64,000 nucleotides of DNA from Anaerolinea sp. (GCA_029975965.1 JARKOV010000015.1:1-64000); one strand, 5' to 3'; counted from the first letter of the stretch, positions 41,697 to 51,591 are shown. Numbers and translations are program-made. The notes: a model not told the origin generated them from the sequence alone.

Positions 41697-43574
41697 GTGG
41701 ACTCAACCGGTATCCGTCGCCTTCAAGGGGGCAACTTGGCCATCCAAACCAACACACCAACCAACGAATACGAAGCCCTTGTGTATGACTGCCTGCGCAT
41801 CATGGCCCGTTTCACCCAGGCAAGACGAGCCCACCTGCTTTTCCTGACCAACAATAGCAAATATCCCAAGGATCTGTACAGTTGGGCTGGGGATAGCCCC
41901 TCAAGCAGTGAGCCTTCAGCCGCTGTTCCTGCGCGCCTGGATTCGAAATGGTGGCTGCATACCTTGCGCGCCAATCCGGTGCTCAAAATCCAGCCGGTCA
42001 GCGCGTTGCCCGATGAAGTGGCTGCCGATCGTGACGCCCTGCTGGCCCGGGGGATCGAGAAATTGATATTGCTGCCGGTTTTCGACGGGAAACGACTGGT
42101 TGCCACCGTTTGCATCGATGACCCGCACCTGGTTCAAGATTTATCTGAGCCGCAGCGCGACCTGCTCCAGATCGCCGCCCAACTGGTGGTAAAAGTCTTG
42201 TTCGTCTCATACGATATGGCGATGTTGAAGCGTGAGCGCGCGCAACTCGTCTATCAGAACCTGCACGATGACGATACCGGCCTGCCCAACAACACGCTGT
42301 TCATCGAGCGGGTGAAAACTGCTTTCGAGCGCAATGACCGACTGTTTGCCGTTTTGTTAGTGGATTTCGATTACTACCAGCTCATCCATGAGCGCTTCGG
42401 ACTGGAGGCTGGAAAGGGCCTGGTTCTGGCCGCCGTGAACGTGCTGCGCTCGAACCTGCGAACCACCGACATGATCGCCCGTATCGACGAAAACCAGTTC
42501 GGGATTCTGATCGAGGGGTTGCACGAAAGCGGCATAGCAGAGACGGTCGCCATGCGCATCCTGGAGCAGCTCAAAGAGCCCTTTGAAATAGAAGGGCAGC
42601 GGGTCAACATCTCTGCCAGCATCGGCATCGCCATGCGCAACGGTCACCAACGCACCCCTGAACTGGTGTTGCAGGAAGCAGGGATCGCCCTGTTGCAGGC
42701 TCACCAATCGGGTCGCAACCAATATCTGCTGTTCAACCTGGCCATGCGCGACCACTTGATCCAACGCATGGAGATGGAGAGCGACCTGCGCGGCTCGCTC
42801 GATTATCATCAACTCGTCCTGCATTACCAGCCGATCAGCGAGCTCGCCACAGGGCGGTTGATCGGGTTCGAGGCGCTGGTGCGCTGGATGCACCCAACTC
42901 GCGGCTTGATCTGGCCCTCCGATTTTATCGCCCTCTCAGAAGAAACCGGCCTGATTGTCCCCCTCGGTCAATGGGTGCTCCACGAAGCCTGCCGCCAGAT
43001 GTGCATCTGGCAGCGCCGCTTCCCCATCGATCCGCCCCTCACCATCAGCGTCAATATCAGTCCGCGGCAGCTCGAACAGCTCGATTTCACCCGGCAGGTC
43101 GCTAGAATACTGCAGGAGACCGGACTGCCCCCCACCTCCTTGCGGCTCGAAATCACCGAAAGCACCCTGATTCACCGCACACCGGCGGCGGTGAGCGCGT
43201 TGAACGAGTTGCGCAACCTGGGGGTGCAACTGTATATCGACGATTTCGGCACGGGGTACTCGTCGCTGGGCTATCTCCACAGCCTACCAATCGATGCGAT
43301 CAAGATCGACCGCACCTTCGTCAGCAGCCTGGGTCAGGCGAAAAGCAGCACCGGGGTGGTGCAGGCGATCATCCAGCTTGCCCGCGAATTGAACATCGAA
43401 GTGGTCGCCGAAGGCGTGGAGACCAGCGAACAGCACAGTGAATTGAGACGCATGCACTGCAACTTCATGCAAGGGTTCTTCATCTCAGAGCCGCTGGAGC
43501 CGGGGCGGGTCGAGGGGTTCATCACCACCGGGAAAGGCTCGCCCGGTCTGCCATACTCGCAGCCATACGGATAA
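41697..43574 (+). CDS. GAF-GGDEF-EAL protein with degenerate GGDEF site
   Basis: 625 residues. A GAF-like sensor (about 20-165), a GGDEF domain (about 180-335) and an EAL domain (about 360-610). The GGDEF active-site motif reads RIDENQF instead of RxGGDEF, so diguanylate cyclase activity is probably lost. The EAL side is intact: GFEALVRW, NISPRQL, LEITES, YIDDFGTGYSSLGYL, IKIDRTFV and AEGVET, so c-di-GMP hydrolysis is expected, possibly tuned by GTP bound to the dead GGDEF. GTG 41697 has AGGGA upstream; a TTG at 41736 after AAGGGGG is an alternative start. Confidence 0.88.
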   Translation: MDSTGIRRLQGGNLAIQTNTPTNEYEALVYDCLRIMARFTQARRAHLLFLTNNSKYPKDLYSWAGDSPSSSEPSAAVPARLDSKWWLHTLRANPVLKIQPVSALPDEVAADRDALLARGIEKLILLPVFDGKRLVATVCIDDPHLVQDLSEPQRDLLQIAAQLVVKVLFVSYDMAMLKRERAQLVYQNLHDDDTGLPNNTLFIERVKTAFERNDRLFAVLLVDFDYYQLIHERFGLEAGKGLVLAAVNVLRSNLRTTDMIARIDENQFGILIEGLHESGIAETVAMRILEQLKEPFEIEGQRVNISASIGIAMRNGHQRTPELVLQEAGIALLQAHQSGRNQYLLFNLAMRDHLIQRMEMESDLRGSLDYHQLVLHYQPISELATGRLIGFEALVRWMHPTRGLIWPSDFIALSEETGLIVPLGQWVLHEACRQMCIWQRRFPIDPPLTISVNISPRQLEQLDFTRQVARILQETGLPPTSLRLEITESTLIHRTPAAVSALNELRNLGVQLYIDDFGTGYSSLGYLHSLPIDAIKIDRTFVSSLGQAKSSTGVVQAIIQLARELNIEVVAEGVETSEQHSELRRMHCNFMQGFFISEPLEPGRVEGFITTGKGSPGLPYSQPYG

Positions 43575-43589
43575 TGCCGGCGAATCCGC

Positions 43590-43595
43590 TATAAT
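43590..43595 (+). promoter_or_regulatory. -10 box of the comB-like gene, leaderless
   Basis: TATAAT with its last T at -7 puts +1 exactly on the ATG at 43602. No ribosome-binding site is seen. Confidence 0.55.
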
Positions 43596-43601
43596 GCGTT
43601 T

Positions 43602-44294
43602 ATGCGCATCCAACGGGCTGCCCTCGCCACCTGCGCCGATTGTACCGGGCTGGCGGTCGTGATCGATGTCTTGCGCGCCTTCACCACCGCCGGTTACCTC
43701 TTTGAAGCAGGCGTTCGCGAGATCGTCCTCACCGGAGAGGTGCAGGCGGCTTTCGCTTTGCGCTCCGCAATCCCCGGAAGCTGGATCTGCGGCGAAGTGG
43801 ATGGCATCCAGGTCGAAGGGTTTGACATGGGCAACAGCCCCACCTGCCTGCCCCGCGAGGGGTTACGGGGACGAACGGTCATCCAGCGCACCACTGCCGG
43901 CACCCAGGGAGTTGTGCGCGCAGTACACGCCAGCCCGATTTTAACCGCCGCCATGACCAATGCGAACGCCACCGTGAGGTATATCCGCTCGCTCGACCCC
44001 GCACCCGAAACCGTCTCGTTGATCCAGACCGGCTTGTTTCCTGAAGAGGGTTGGGGCGATGAAGATGTCGCCTGCGCCGATGTGCTCGAAGCCCTTCTCA
44101 CCGGAAAGCCGGTCGATTACCCGCAGGTTGCCATCCGGGTGCGCAATTCAAGGTCGGGACGGCATTACGACGGCACCCGCCCATCCTTCCCACCCAGCGA
44201 TCTCGATTACGCCCTGCAGTTCGACCGCTTTCCCTTTGCCATGCTGGTGACTAAAAGGGACGGCCTGCATGTGCTGCGGACCGTCCCGGTGTAA
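43602..44294 (+). CDS. ComB-like 2-phosphosulfolactate phosphatase family protein
   Basis: 230 residues. VVIDVLRAFTTAGYLFEAG, GEVDGIQVEGFDMGNSP and VIQRTTAGTQGV are ComB hallmarks. ComB removes phosphate from 2-phosphosulfolactate in coenzyme M synthesis, but many bacteria with the family do not make coenzyme M, so the substrate here is uncertain. No other coenzyme M gene is in the window. It is convergent with the ABC exporter genes. Confidence 0.82.
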   Translation: MRIQRAALATCADCTGLAVVIDVLRAFTTAGYLFEAGVREIVLTGEVQAAFALRSAIPGSWICGEVDGIQVEGFDMGNSPTCLPREGLRGRTVIQRTTAGTQGVVRAVHASPILTAAMTNANATVRYIRSLDPAPETVSLIQTGLFPEEGWGDEDVACADVLEALLTGKPVDYPQVAIRVRNSRSGRHYDGTRPSFPPSDLDYALQFDRFPFAMLVTKRDGLHVLRTVPV

Positions 44295-44312
44295 CCGTCG
44301 TTTTTATCTGGC

Positions 44313-46136
44313 TTAATCGGCCACGGCTTCTGCTTTTTCGGCAAACGGGTCGTAAGCCTCCTCCATCTGGTGCCGGAATTGGCGCGTGTACAGCGTGTAA
44401 TATTTTCCGCGCAAGCGAAGCAGCTCGGCATGCGTGCCCATCTCCTCGACCTTGCCATCCTCGATGACCAGGATGCGGTCGGCGCGCTTGATGGTTGACA
44501 GGCGGTGGGCGATGACGAAACTGGTCGATTCCTTCATCAGGCTTTCCATACCGCGCTGGATCAACGCCTCGGTCAACGTATCCACCGAGCTGGTCGCCTC
44601 ATCCATGACGAAGATCTCCGGCTTGGCCAGGATGGCGCGAGTCAGGCTGACCAACTGTTTTTGCCCGACCGACAGGTTGTTACCGCCTTCGCCGACCGGC
44701 TCATCGTAGCCTTTGGGAAAGTGCAAGATAAAATCGTGAGCGCCGGCCAGTTTAGCCGCCTCCTCGATTTCCGCATCGCTCGCGTCCAGGCGTCCGTAAC
44801 GCAGGTTCTCGCGCACCGTCCCGGAGAACAGATGGGGTGTCTGGAGCACCACCCCGATGCGCGATTGGATGGCATGCAAGGAATAGCGGGTGTAATCTAC
44901 CCCTCCGATGCGAATTTCGCCCTGCTTCGGCTCATAGAACCGGCACACCAGGTTCACAATCGTCGATTTGCCGCCCCCAGTCGGTCCGACCAGGGCGATT
45001 GTCTCGCCGCGATTGACTTTCAGGTTGAAATCAGTCAAAACCGGCACGTTATCTTCGTAATAGAAGGTCACATGGTCAAACTCGATGTCGCCTTTGATTG
45101 AGCCAGGGTCAAACGCCCCTTCGCGATTGGCCACGTCGGGGACCGCGTCGGTGAGCGAAAAAATGCGCTCAGCCGAGGCAATGGCGTGCTGCATTTCCGC
45201 GAAGATGCGCGCCATGTCTTGAATGGGCCACATCATGAAGGTGATGTAAGAGATAAACGCCTGGATGCCGCCAATCGTCAGCAACCCAAATTGGGCCTGC
45301 CAGCCGCCGTACCACGCGATCGCTCCGATGGCGACCGCCGAGATCAACTGCACGGATGGCAGGAACAGAGCGCTCAACCAGGCTGCGCGATACGCCGCTT
45401 TGTACATGTCGCGGGTCAAGACGGCGAACTCCTGGGCGTTTTCTTCTTCGCGCACCAGGGCTTTAACCACCCTCACCCCGGTGATGTTCTCGTTGTACTG
45501 ACCGGTGATCTTGGAATTCATCTTGCGCACGTTGCGGAACTGCTTCAAAATGCGCTTGCGGAACTCGATTGCCACCACCACCAGCACCGGCACCATCACC
45601 AGCACGATCAACGCCAGCCGCCAGTTGATCGCCAGCATGAATCCCAGCGAGGTGAGCACGCTGGTCGCGGCCCAGGTCACATCCAGCAGACCCCAGGTGA
45701 TCAGGTCAGACACCCGATCCGAGTCAGAGGTGACGCGTGACATGATCCAGCCCACCGGTGTGCGGCTGTAATAAGAGAGCGACAGGTCTTGCAGGTGGTT
45801 GAACATCATCTGGCGCAAGTCGTAACGAACGCGCTCGCCCAGCACGCCGACCGCATAGATGAAACCGAACACCCAGAACGCCTGCACCACGGTCATCCCA
45901 CCGTAAATCGCCAGCAGCCGGTATAGCACCGGGAAATTCTGCGCCATGATCCCGTCGTCGATGATGTGCTTGGTGACGTAGGTGAACAGAGCGTCGAGTC
46001 CGGCGGTGATGGTGATCATCGTCAGGAACACCACCACGTACTTCCAGTGAGGACGCAACAATCCCAGGATGCGCTTGAAGGTCGTCCCGGTAAACTTGGT
46101 CTCGAACTCCTCTTCTTCAAAGTAATTAGGAGGCAT
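44313..46136 (-). CDS. Heterodimeric ABC exporter, subunit with complete Walker B
   Basis: 607 residues: six-helix exporter domain (about 20-320) and nucleotide-binding domain (about 360-590). VGPTGGGKSTIVNLV is Walker A, LSVGQKQLVSLTRA the signature (LSVGQ, not LSGGQ) and FVMDEATSSVD Walker B with the catalytic Glu; IAHRLSTIKRAD is the H-loop. With its partner it forms an asymmetric exporter of the BmrCD/TM287-288 type for drugs, lipids or peptides. The altered signature faces the partner's degenerate site. The start overlaps the partner's end by 11 bases. Confidence 0.92.
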   Translation of the reverse strand: MPPNYFEEEEFETKFTGTTFKRILGLLRPHWKYVVVFLTMITITAGLDALFTYVTKHIIDDGIMAQNFPVLYRLLAIYGGMTVVQAFWVFGFIYAVGVLGERVRYDLRQMMFNHLQDLSLSYYSRTPVGWIMSRVTSDSDRVSDLITWGLLDVTWAATSVLTSLGFMLAINWRLALIVLVMVPVLVVVAIEFRKRILKQFRNVRKMNSKITGQYNENITGVRVVKALVREEENAQEFAVLTRDMYKAAYRAAWLSALFLPSVQLISAVAIGAIAWYGGWQAQFGLLTIGGIQAFISYITFMMWPIQDMARIFAEMQHAIASAERIFSLTDAVPDVANREGAFDPGSIKGDIEFDHVTFYYEDNVPVLTDFNLKVNRGETIALVGPTGGGKSTIVNLVCRFYEPKQGEIRIGGVDYTRYSLHAIQSRIGVVLQTPHLFSGTVRENLRYGRLDASDAEIEEAAKLAGAHDFILHFPKGYDEPVGEGGNNLSVGQKQLVSLTRAILAKPEIFVMDEATSSVDTLTEALIQRGMESLMKESTSFVIAHRLSTIKRADRILVIEDGKVEEMGTHAELLRLRGKYYTLYTRQFRHQMEEAYDPFAEKAEAVAD

Positions 46137-47940
46137 TCGCTATTTCCTTTTCGAGCTCAGCTTCGATGCGTGTTTGAATGTCGTAAATCTGACGGTAAAT
46201 TCCGTCTTGCGTGACCAGCTCGTCATGGGTTCCCCGCTGCACGATGCGACCCTTATCCATCACCAGGATCAAATCCGCCGCCATGATGCTTTGGATGCGA
46301 TGCGCGATGATAAAGGTGGTGCGGTTTTCCATCAGCCGTTCCAGCGCTTCGCGGATTTCGGCCTCGGTCTCGGTGTCTACCGATGAGGTCGAATCGTCGA
46401 GGATGAGGATGCGCGGATTCTTCAACAAGGTACGCGCGATTGCCACGCGTTGTTTCTGACCGCCGGACAAAGTGACCCCTTTTTCACCGACCAGGGTGTC
46501 GTAGCCGTTCGGAAAGGTGAGAATCACGTCATGGATAGCCGCCGCTTTCGCCGCCGTTTCGATTTCCTCTTGTGGAACGTCGCGCCCCACCCCGTAGGTG
46601 ATATTCTCTTTGATCGAGCGGGAGAACAGGAAAGGCTCCTGTTCGACGATGCCGATTTCTTTCCGCAGGAAACGGCGGGGGTAGCGTTTGAGGTCCACTC
46701 CATCCAGTAAAATACGCCCCTCGGTGCAGTCGAAAAAGCGCGGCAACAGGTTCACCAGCGACGTCTTACCGGAGCCGGTCGACCCAAGCAGAGCCACCGC
46801 CTGGCCCGGTCTGCAGGTGAAGGAGATGTCTTCCAGGACGTTGTCGCCATCTTCGTATTTAAAGCCCACCTTGTCGAAAACCATCTCCCCGCGAATATCG
46901 CTGGCGGGTATGTAATCGCCCTCATCCAGCGGCTCACGCTCCTGCTTGATGATATCGGTCACCCGACCAAAGGAAACCATCCCGGTCGAGGTCTGCACGA
47001 TCAAGCGACCCAGGTTGCGCATTGGCCAGATGATCCACACGATCAGGCCCATGTAAGCCAGGAAGGTCCCCACGGTGATCTCACCGCGGATGGCCATCGT
47101 CGCGCCGACCAGGTAGCCGACCAGCACTTGCGCGCCGCACAGGATATCCGAAGCCGGCCAGAACAGGGAATGCATGCGCACCAGGCGCTTCCCGCGCTCA
47201 TATTTCTCCTTGTTATCGCGGTCAAACTTGTTGATCTCATATTGCTGGCGGGCAAACGCCTTGACGACCCGCACACCCGACAGATTCTCCTGCAAGGTGG
47301 TGGTCAGAACCGCATCCTGTTCCTGGAATGCCTCGTACGCTTTCGAGACGCGCTTGAAGAAGAACGCAGAGGTGAGCACCACCAGGGGAATCACCACCAC
47401 AGAAATTAAACCCAGCCGAGTGTTCAGTTGCAGAATCGCGATGAAATTGATCGTAAACAGCAACACGATCCGGCCGACCCCGATCGCCTGGTCGGCAAAG
47501 AAGCGGCGCACCGCATCCACGTCGGAGGTGCAGCGTTGAATTAATTCACCCGTCTGTGTTTTCCGGTGATAAGAAAATGGCAGGTGCTGGATATGGTCGA
47601 AAAGATAATTGCGCAGCCGCCGGGTCACGCCCTCGGCCGTTTGCGCAGCCAACCGTCCACTGAAAAAGCTGAATCCTCCTTCCACGGCGGCCAGGGCAAC
47701 GAAGCCCAGCGCAATCAGAGGCAGGGGAAAAGGCCGCACGCCTTCTCCAAAATAGTTGTCCACGAAGAACCTGAGCAGCATATAGGTCAGCGTTTTTGCT
47801 CCGGCAGCGATACCCAGGCCGAGAGTGGCACCCAGGTAATGCCAGCGGAATCCGCTCATCATCCGCCACAGGCCCGCCAACCGGTTCGTAGAAACGGTTT
47901 TCTTCAGGTCATAACTCAACACTTGGGCTGAAACAGACAA
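46126..47940 (-). CDS. Heterodimeric ABC exporter, subunit with degenerate Walker B
   Basis: 604 residues, six-helix exporter domain then ATPase. GSTGSGKTSLVNLL is Walker A, LSGGQKQRVAIARTLL a perfect signature, but Walker B reads ILILDDSTSSVD: the catalytic Glu is Asp. IAHRIQSIMAAD is the H-loop. This subunit should supply the non-hydrolysing site while its intact signature serves the partner's active site. The start is a TTG at 47940 behind AAGGAG. Confidence 0.92.
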   Translation of the reverse strand: MSVSAQVLSYDLKKTVSTNRLAGLWRMMSGFRWHYLGATLGLGIAAGAKTLTYMLLRFFVDNYFGEGVRPFPLPLIALGFVALAAVEGGFSFFSGRLAAQTAEGVTRRLRNYLFDHIQHLPFSYHRKTQTGELIQRCTSDVDAVRRFFADQAIGVGRIVLLFTINFIAILQLNTRLGLISVVVIPLVVLTSAFFFKRVSKAYEAFQEQDAVLTTTLQENLSGVRVVKAFARQQYEINKFDRDNKEKYERGKRLVRMHSLFWPASDILCGAQVLVGYLVGATMAIRGEITVGTFLAYMGLIVWIIWPMRNLGRLIVQTSTGMVSFGRVTDIIKQEREPLDEGDYIPASDIRGEMVFDKVGFKYEDGDNVLEDISFTCRPGQAVALLGSTGSGKTSLVNLLPRFFDCTEGRILLDGVDLKRYPRRFLRKEIGIVEQEPFLFSRSIKENITYGVGRDVPQEEIETAAKAAAIHDVILTFPNGYDTLVGEKGVTLSGGQKQRVAIARTLLKNPRILILDDSTSSVDTETEAEIREALERLMENRTTFIIAHRIQSIMAADLILVMDKGRIVQRGTHDELVTQDGIYRQIYDIQTRIEAELEKEIANAS

Positions 47941-47994
47941 AGGGACTCTCCTTATCTCTCAAAATGGTAGCCGGGGCGAGGCGCGCAACTTGTA

Positions 47995-48000
47995 ATTATA
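47995..48000 (-). promoter_or_regulatory. -10 box of the ABC exporter operon
   Basis: TATAAT on the minus strand, start near 47988, leaving a 48-base leader before the TTG. Confidence 0.5.
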
Positions 48001-48052
48001 CACCCGATGGAAAACATTTTCTAGTACTTTATCGAAATCTAATCCTTTTTCC

Positions 48053-48081
48053 TTGCCAGTTCTTCCCCTTTCGTCTACAAT
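48053..48081 (+). promoter_or_regulatory. Sigma70-type promoter of gpmA
   Basis: TTGCCA (48053-48058), 17-base spacer, TACAAT (48076-48081). Confidence 0.65.
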
Positions 48082-48140
48082 AAGCCCGAATTCACAAGAT
48101 ACGGAAAATGAGCACTGACCCTTCAAGGTAGGAGAAACAC

Positions 48141-48887
48141 ATGATCAAATTAGTTTTGTTGCGCCATGGGCAGAGCACGTGGAATCTTGAAAATCGTTTC
48201 ACCGGCTGGACCGATGTGGATCTTACCGAGCTGGGCGTGATGGAAGCTCACGAGGGCGGCCGGTTATTGCGCGAGGGCGGTTACGTGTTCGACATGGCTT
48301 TCACTTCCGTGCTTAAGCGCGCCATCCGCACCCTTTGGATTGCGCTCGACGAGCTTGACCAGATGTACATCCCGGTCGAGAACGCCTGGGAGCTCAATGA
48401 GCGCCATTACGGCGCGCTGCAGGGATTAAACAAAGCCGAGATGGCCGAAAAATATGGCCAGGAGCAGGTGCACCAGTGGCGCCGCAGTTACGACATCCCC
48501 CCGCCGCCGCTGGACATCAACGATGAGCGTCACCCGCGCTTCGATCCACGCTACGCCAAGGTAGATCCAGCCGTACTGCCAGCCTGCGAATCGCTCGAGC
48601 TGACCCTCAAACGCGTGCTGCCCTACTGGGAAGCCAGCATCGTCCCCCGCCTCAAGCGCGGTGAAAAGTTGCTCATTACAGCGCATGGCAACAGCTTGCG
48701 CGCCCTGGTGAAGCACCTCGACCATATTTCCAACGAGGAAATCGTCGAGTTGAACATCCCCACCGGCATCCCCTTGGTGTACGAATTGGACGAAGACCTC
48801 CGCCCGATCACCCATTATTACCTGGGCGATCCCGAAAAAGCCAAAGCCGCCGCCGAGGCCGTCGCCAAACAGGCGCAGAAGAAATAA
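48141..48887 (+). CDS. gpmA: 2,3-bisphosphoglycerate-dependent phosphoglycerate mutase
   Basis: 248 residues, usual length. [29 protein letters not shown] carries the phosphohistidine (RHG), [12 protein letters not shown] and [15 protein letters not shown] are substrate motifs, [17 protein letters not shown] holds the second His. It interconverts 3- and 2-phosphoglycerate in glycolysis. AGGAGA precedes the ATG; the C-terminus is an Ala/Lys-rich tail. Confidence 0.97.
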   Translation: MIKLVLLRHGQSTWNLENRFTGWTDVDLTELGVMEAHEGGRLLREGGYVFDMAFTSVLKRAIRTLWIALDELDQMYIPVENAWELNERHYGALQGLNKAEMAEKYGQEQVHQWRRSYDIPPPPLDINDERHPRFDPRYAKVDPAVLPACESLELTLKRVLPYWEASIVPRLKRGEKLLITAHGNSLRALVKHLDHISNEEIVELNIPTGIPLVYELDEDLRPITHYYLGDPEKAKAAAEAVAKQAQKK

Positions 48888-48919
48888 GCTGGTAAAGTGG
48901 CCGGCAGACCACGCGGAGA

Positions 48920-48952
48920 AAGCCTGTGCGAGCACCTGCACAGGCTTTTTTC
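48920..48952 (+). terminator. Terminator after gpmA
   Basis: AGCCTGTGC and GCACAGGCT form a stem around GAGCACCT, with a T-run after it. Confidence 0.85.
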
Positions 48953-48977
48953 CTACATGGCGGAGTATCGGTCTAGG

Positions 48978-49319
48978 TTACCCTCTGTTGCGATCTATCA
49001 GGAGGAGGACGATCAGCAACACCTCGGCCGACTTGGCGGTAATGCTGGTTGCGTCCAGGTTGCCGTTCATGATCGCCCACATCACAATGGTCAACGCGGC
49101 ATAACCCATCAACACCCAGCGAACGATCCCGCGGTAGGGTTGGATAATTTTCAACGGCAGCAAGTACAGGGCGGTCAGCCCCACGAATCCGGCTGCGTTG
49201 AGCAGAAATAAAACGTCCCCGAATCGCAAGCCAAGGAAAAGGTGGACGGCCGCCGTCACCAAAGCGGCGGCAACCATTAACAAGTGCACCAGGCCGAATC
49301 TCGTTTGCGTCATTTCCAT
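48978..49319 (-). CDS. Small four-helix membrane protein, function unknown
   Basis: 113 residues, four hydrophobic segments (LVHLLMVAAALVTAAVHLFLG; VLFLLNAAGFVGLTALYLLPL; IVRWVLMGYAALTIVMWAIM; SAEVLLIVLLLI) with an NGNLD loop. ATG 49319 follows GGAGGTG. It lies 25 bases after the flippase-like gene and is likely in that operon. Confidence 0.7.
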   Translation of the reverse strand: MEMTQTRFGLVHLLMVAAALVTAAVHLFLGLRFGDVLFLLNAAGFVGLTALYLLPLKIIQPYRGIVRWVLMGYAALTIVMWAIMNGNLDATSITAKSAEVLLIVLLLIDRNRG

Positions 49320-49344
49320 TTTGGCACCTCCATGGGTCAAACCG

Positions 49345-50367
49345 TCAACGCGAGTTGAAGCCGCCGATCGCCAGGCCAACCAGCCCGAGGCTCATATCTC
49401 TCGCGCGGATAATCAGGCTGGCTGCCAGCCCGATCGCAGGGTCGAAACCGGCCGCGCTCATCGCCAGGAATTGGCTGGCTTCCAGAGTGCCCAATCCGCC
49501 TGGCACGGGCATCACAAAAGCCAATCGAGCAGCCGTGAGAATCCCGATCGTTTTACCTAACCCGGCTGGCGCGCCGAGGAAATTGATCAACAGCATAAAT
49601 TCGGTGATGGAGAACGCCCATACCAGCCCGGAGATGACCACCAGTCCTACCAGCGCGCGCGGCCGCTCGCGACAATATGCGCCGATCATCGCTTCGACTT
49701 CTTGCACTCGCTCCGCCCAGGTTTTCAAGAATCGCGCCGGCCACAAGCGGTGAACACCGGACAACACGCTCGATAATGGCTGCCTGCCACGCGCCAGGGT
49801 TGCCAGGTGGAGCACCGGGATCAACAAGATCAAGGGCAGAACCACCCAAACCAGAGCAGGCACCTGGATCGCCAGCATCCCACTCATCAACGCGGCAAAC
49901 AAACCCACGAACAGGAAGGTCAGGTTGGCGAACAGCTCGAGCATCTTGTCAAACATCACGCTGGCGACCGCTGTCGATGCGCTCAAGGATTGGCGTTTCT
50001 GCAACAGGTGCACCTGCAGCGGTTCTCCACCGAATTGCGGCCCGGGCGTGAAGTAGTTCACCCCAAACCCTGCCAGGCGATAACCGAGCAGGGTGGCGAA
50101 GCGAACCCGAACGCCAAAAACCCGCAAGATCACCCACCAGCGCAAGGTGATGAAGCCTAATACGGCCAGGTTGAGCGTTGCCAGCAGGATCAACTGCCAG
50201 CCGCGCAGCCGCGTAATCGATTGCCAGACACCCTCCAGGGGCAGCGCTTGAAACGCCAGGAACACCAGGATGGGCACCGCCAACCAGAACAACCACACCC
50301 AGCGAAAACGACCTGACCGCCTTAGCGGTATGGGCCGTTCTCGCCCGCGCGATGGGTAATCAACCAC
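49345..50367 (-). CDS. LPG synthase-TM/UPF0104-family flippase-like membrane protein
   Basis: About 340 residues, eight or so membrane helices. RLAGFGVNYFTPGPQFGGEPLQVHLLQKR and LAFVMPVPGGLGTLEASQF are the two hallmarks of the lysylphosphatidylglycerol synthase membrane domain family, which is linked to lipid or lipid-linked sugar transfer. There is no soluble synthase domain. The start is uncertain: GTG 50367 (46-base overlap with the upstream gene) is used; a TTG at 50442 and a GTG just after the upstream stop are alternatives. Confidence 0.82.
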   Translation of the reverse strand: MVDYPSRGRERPIPLRRSGRFRWVWLFWLAVPILVFLAFQALPLEGVWQSITRLRGWQLILLATLNLAVLGFITLRWWVILRVFGVRVRFATLLGYRLAGFGVNYFTPGPQFGGEPLQVHLLQKRQSLSASTAVASVMFDKMLELFANLTFLFVGLFAALMSGMLAIQVPALVWVVLPLILLIPVLHLATLARGRQPLSSVLSGVHRLWPARFLKTWAERVQEVEAMIGAYCRERPRALVGLVVISGLVWAFSITEFMLLINFLGAPAGLGKTIGILTAARLAFVMPVPGGLGTLEASQFLAMSAAGFDPAIGLAASLIIRARDMSLGLVGLAIGGFNSR

Positions 50368-51473
50368 TCTTCCGGTTTCCACAACGAATATTTTCCCGTT
50401 CCCGCCAGCATCAAAAGTGTGCTGGAGAATAAGATCGCCCAATTCAGCCAGTTGACCGGGCTTTCACGCAACAGAAAGCCGCTCATCAGCACAATCAACA
50501 GGGCGGTCGCCCTGCCAAGCACACCAAACCCGATCAACAATAAGCCTGCCCCCGAGACCACTACCACCCAGGTCTCCGGCGCAGGGGTCAGCAATTCCTT
50601 GCCAAGCGTGATCGCTAACAACACAAACACACCCGCGCGAATGCCCAGCGGCCCCCACCGCCGCACCTTCGCCCAAAAGCCAGGCGCCATGCCGGGAGTT
50701 TTCTTCGACTCCACCCGGATCGTTCCGCACACCACCAACCAATCGCGCAGGAAACTGATTATCAGGGGCGCCATAAAGAGCGACGCAGCGATCTGGGTGG
50801 CAGGTGGGGTAAAGACCGGCAGCAATACGACGGCGATGAACCCCATCTGCACGCCGGCCAGCGCGCGGCGCACACCGGAGGTCTGCAATGGATGATTGGG
50901 CAGCCCCCGGCGGGTGCGAAGCCACAACCCAATCAAGAACAGGTAACGCGCCAGGCCGACCAACAGGTACCAGACGGGGACCTGGCCGTATTGCACCAAT
51001 AAGATGCTGGCAACCAGCACACCAAAGCCGTCCCAGTGCATATCGAGCAGCTCGCCCAATGCACTGGTCTGCCGGGTGACGCGCGCCGCCCACCCGTCGA
51101 TGAAATCCAGGATTGCCGCACTCAGGTAAATGATGCCTGGAGCCCAGGAGGCTGCGCCGCCAGGCCAGGGGAGCAAGAGGAAACCAGCCAGCAGCGCCAG
51201 AAAAATAGCGCGCAACACGGTGACCCAGTTGCCCAGCCCCAGAGCCGGGTATAGCGAATCCGGCGCATCCTGCGGGTGATTCCGCGCCAGGTTTCGCCAC
51301 AGGTAAGCCAGCTGGTAAGCGATCAAAATGCCCGCAAAAGCGCTCCAGCGGGCAATTTCGAGCCCAGGCCAGGCAGAGCGCAAAAGCAAGGCGGCGATCA
51401 CCCATATCACCGCGCCGGTGACCAATGCCAACCGCCATTCGCGCTTCAGTGCATTCAATCGATCTTTATCCAC
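50322..51473 (-). CDS. CDP-alcohol phosphatidyltransferase-family membrane protein
   Basis: 383 residues. The family signature DxxDGxxARx8Gx3Dx3D is complete: DFIDGWAARVTRQTSALGEL followed by LDMHWD. Such enzymes join a CDP-linked lipid or polyol to an alcohol to make phospholipids. Beyond the core (about 80-240) there are extra membrane segments at both ends, ending in a DoxX-like stretch near the C-terminus (WAILFSSTLLMLAGTGKYSL). The coupled flippase-like gene suggests a lipid-headgroup or glycolipid route. Confidence 0.85.
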   Translation of the reverse strand: MDKDRLNALKREWRLALVTGAVIWVIAALLLRSAWPGLEIARWSAFAGILIAYQLAYLWRNLARNHPQDAPDSLYPALGLGNWVTVLRAIFLALLAGFLLLPWPGGAASWAPGIIYLSAAILDFIDGWAARVTRQTSALGELLDMHWDGFGVLVASILLVQYGQVPVWYLLVGLARYLFLIGLWLRTRRGLPNHPLQTSGVRRALAGVQMGFIAVVLLPVFTPPATQIAASLFMAPLIISFLRDWLVVCGTIRVESKKTPGMAPGFWAKVRRWGPLGIRAGVFVLLAITLGKELLTPAPETWVVVVSGAGLLLIGFGVLGRATALLIVLMSGFLLRESPVNWLNWAILFSSTLLMLAGTGKYSLWKPEEWLITHRAGENGPYR

Positions 51474-51591
51474 CTGACCTGTCTCCTGTGTTGATCATAT
51501 CCTGCTCGGATGATAAACGTATGAGAGATTATTGCCCCAATTTATACTATTTCATACGCAGAATTTCAAATGTTGGATGTATAGCCTTTGT

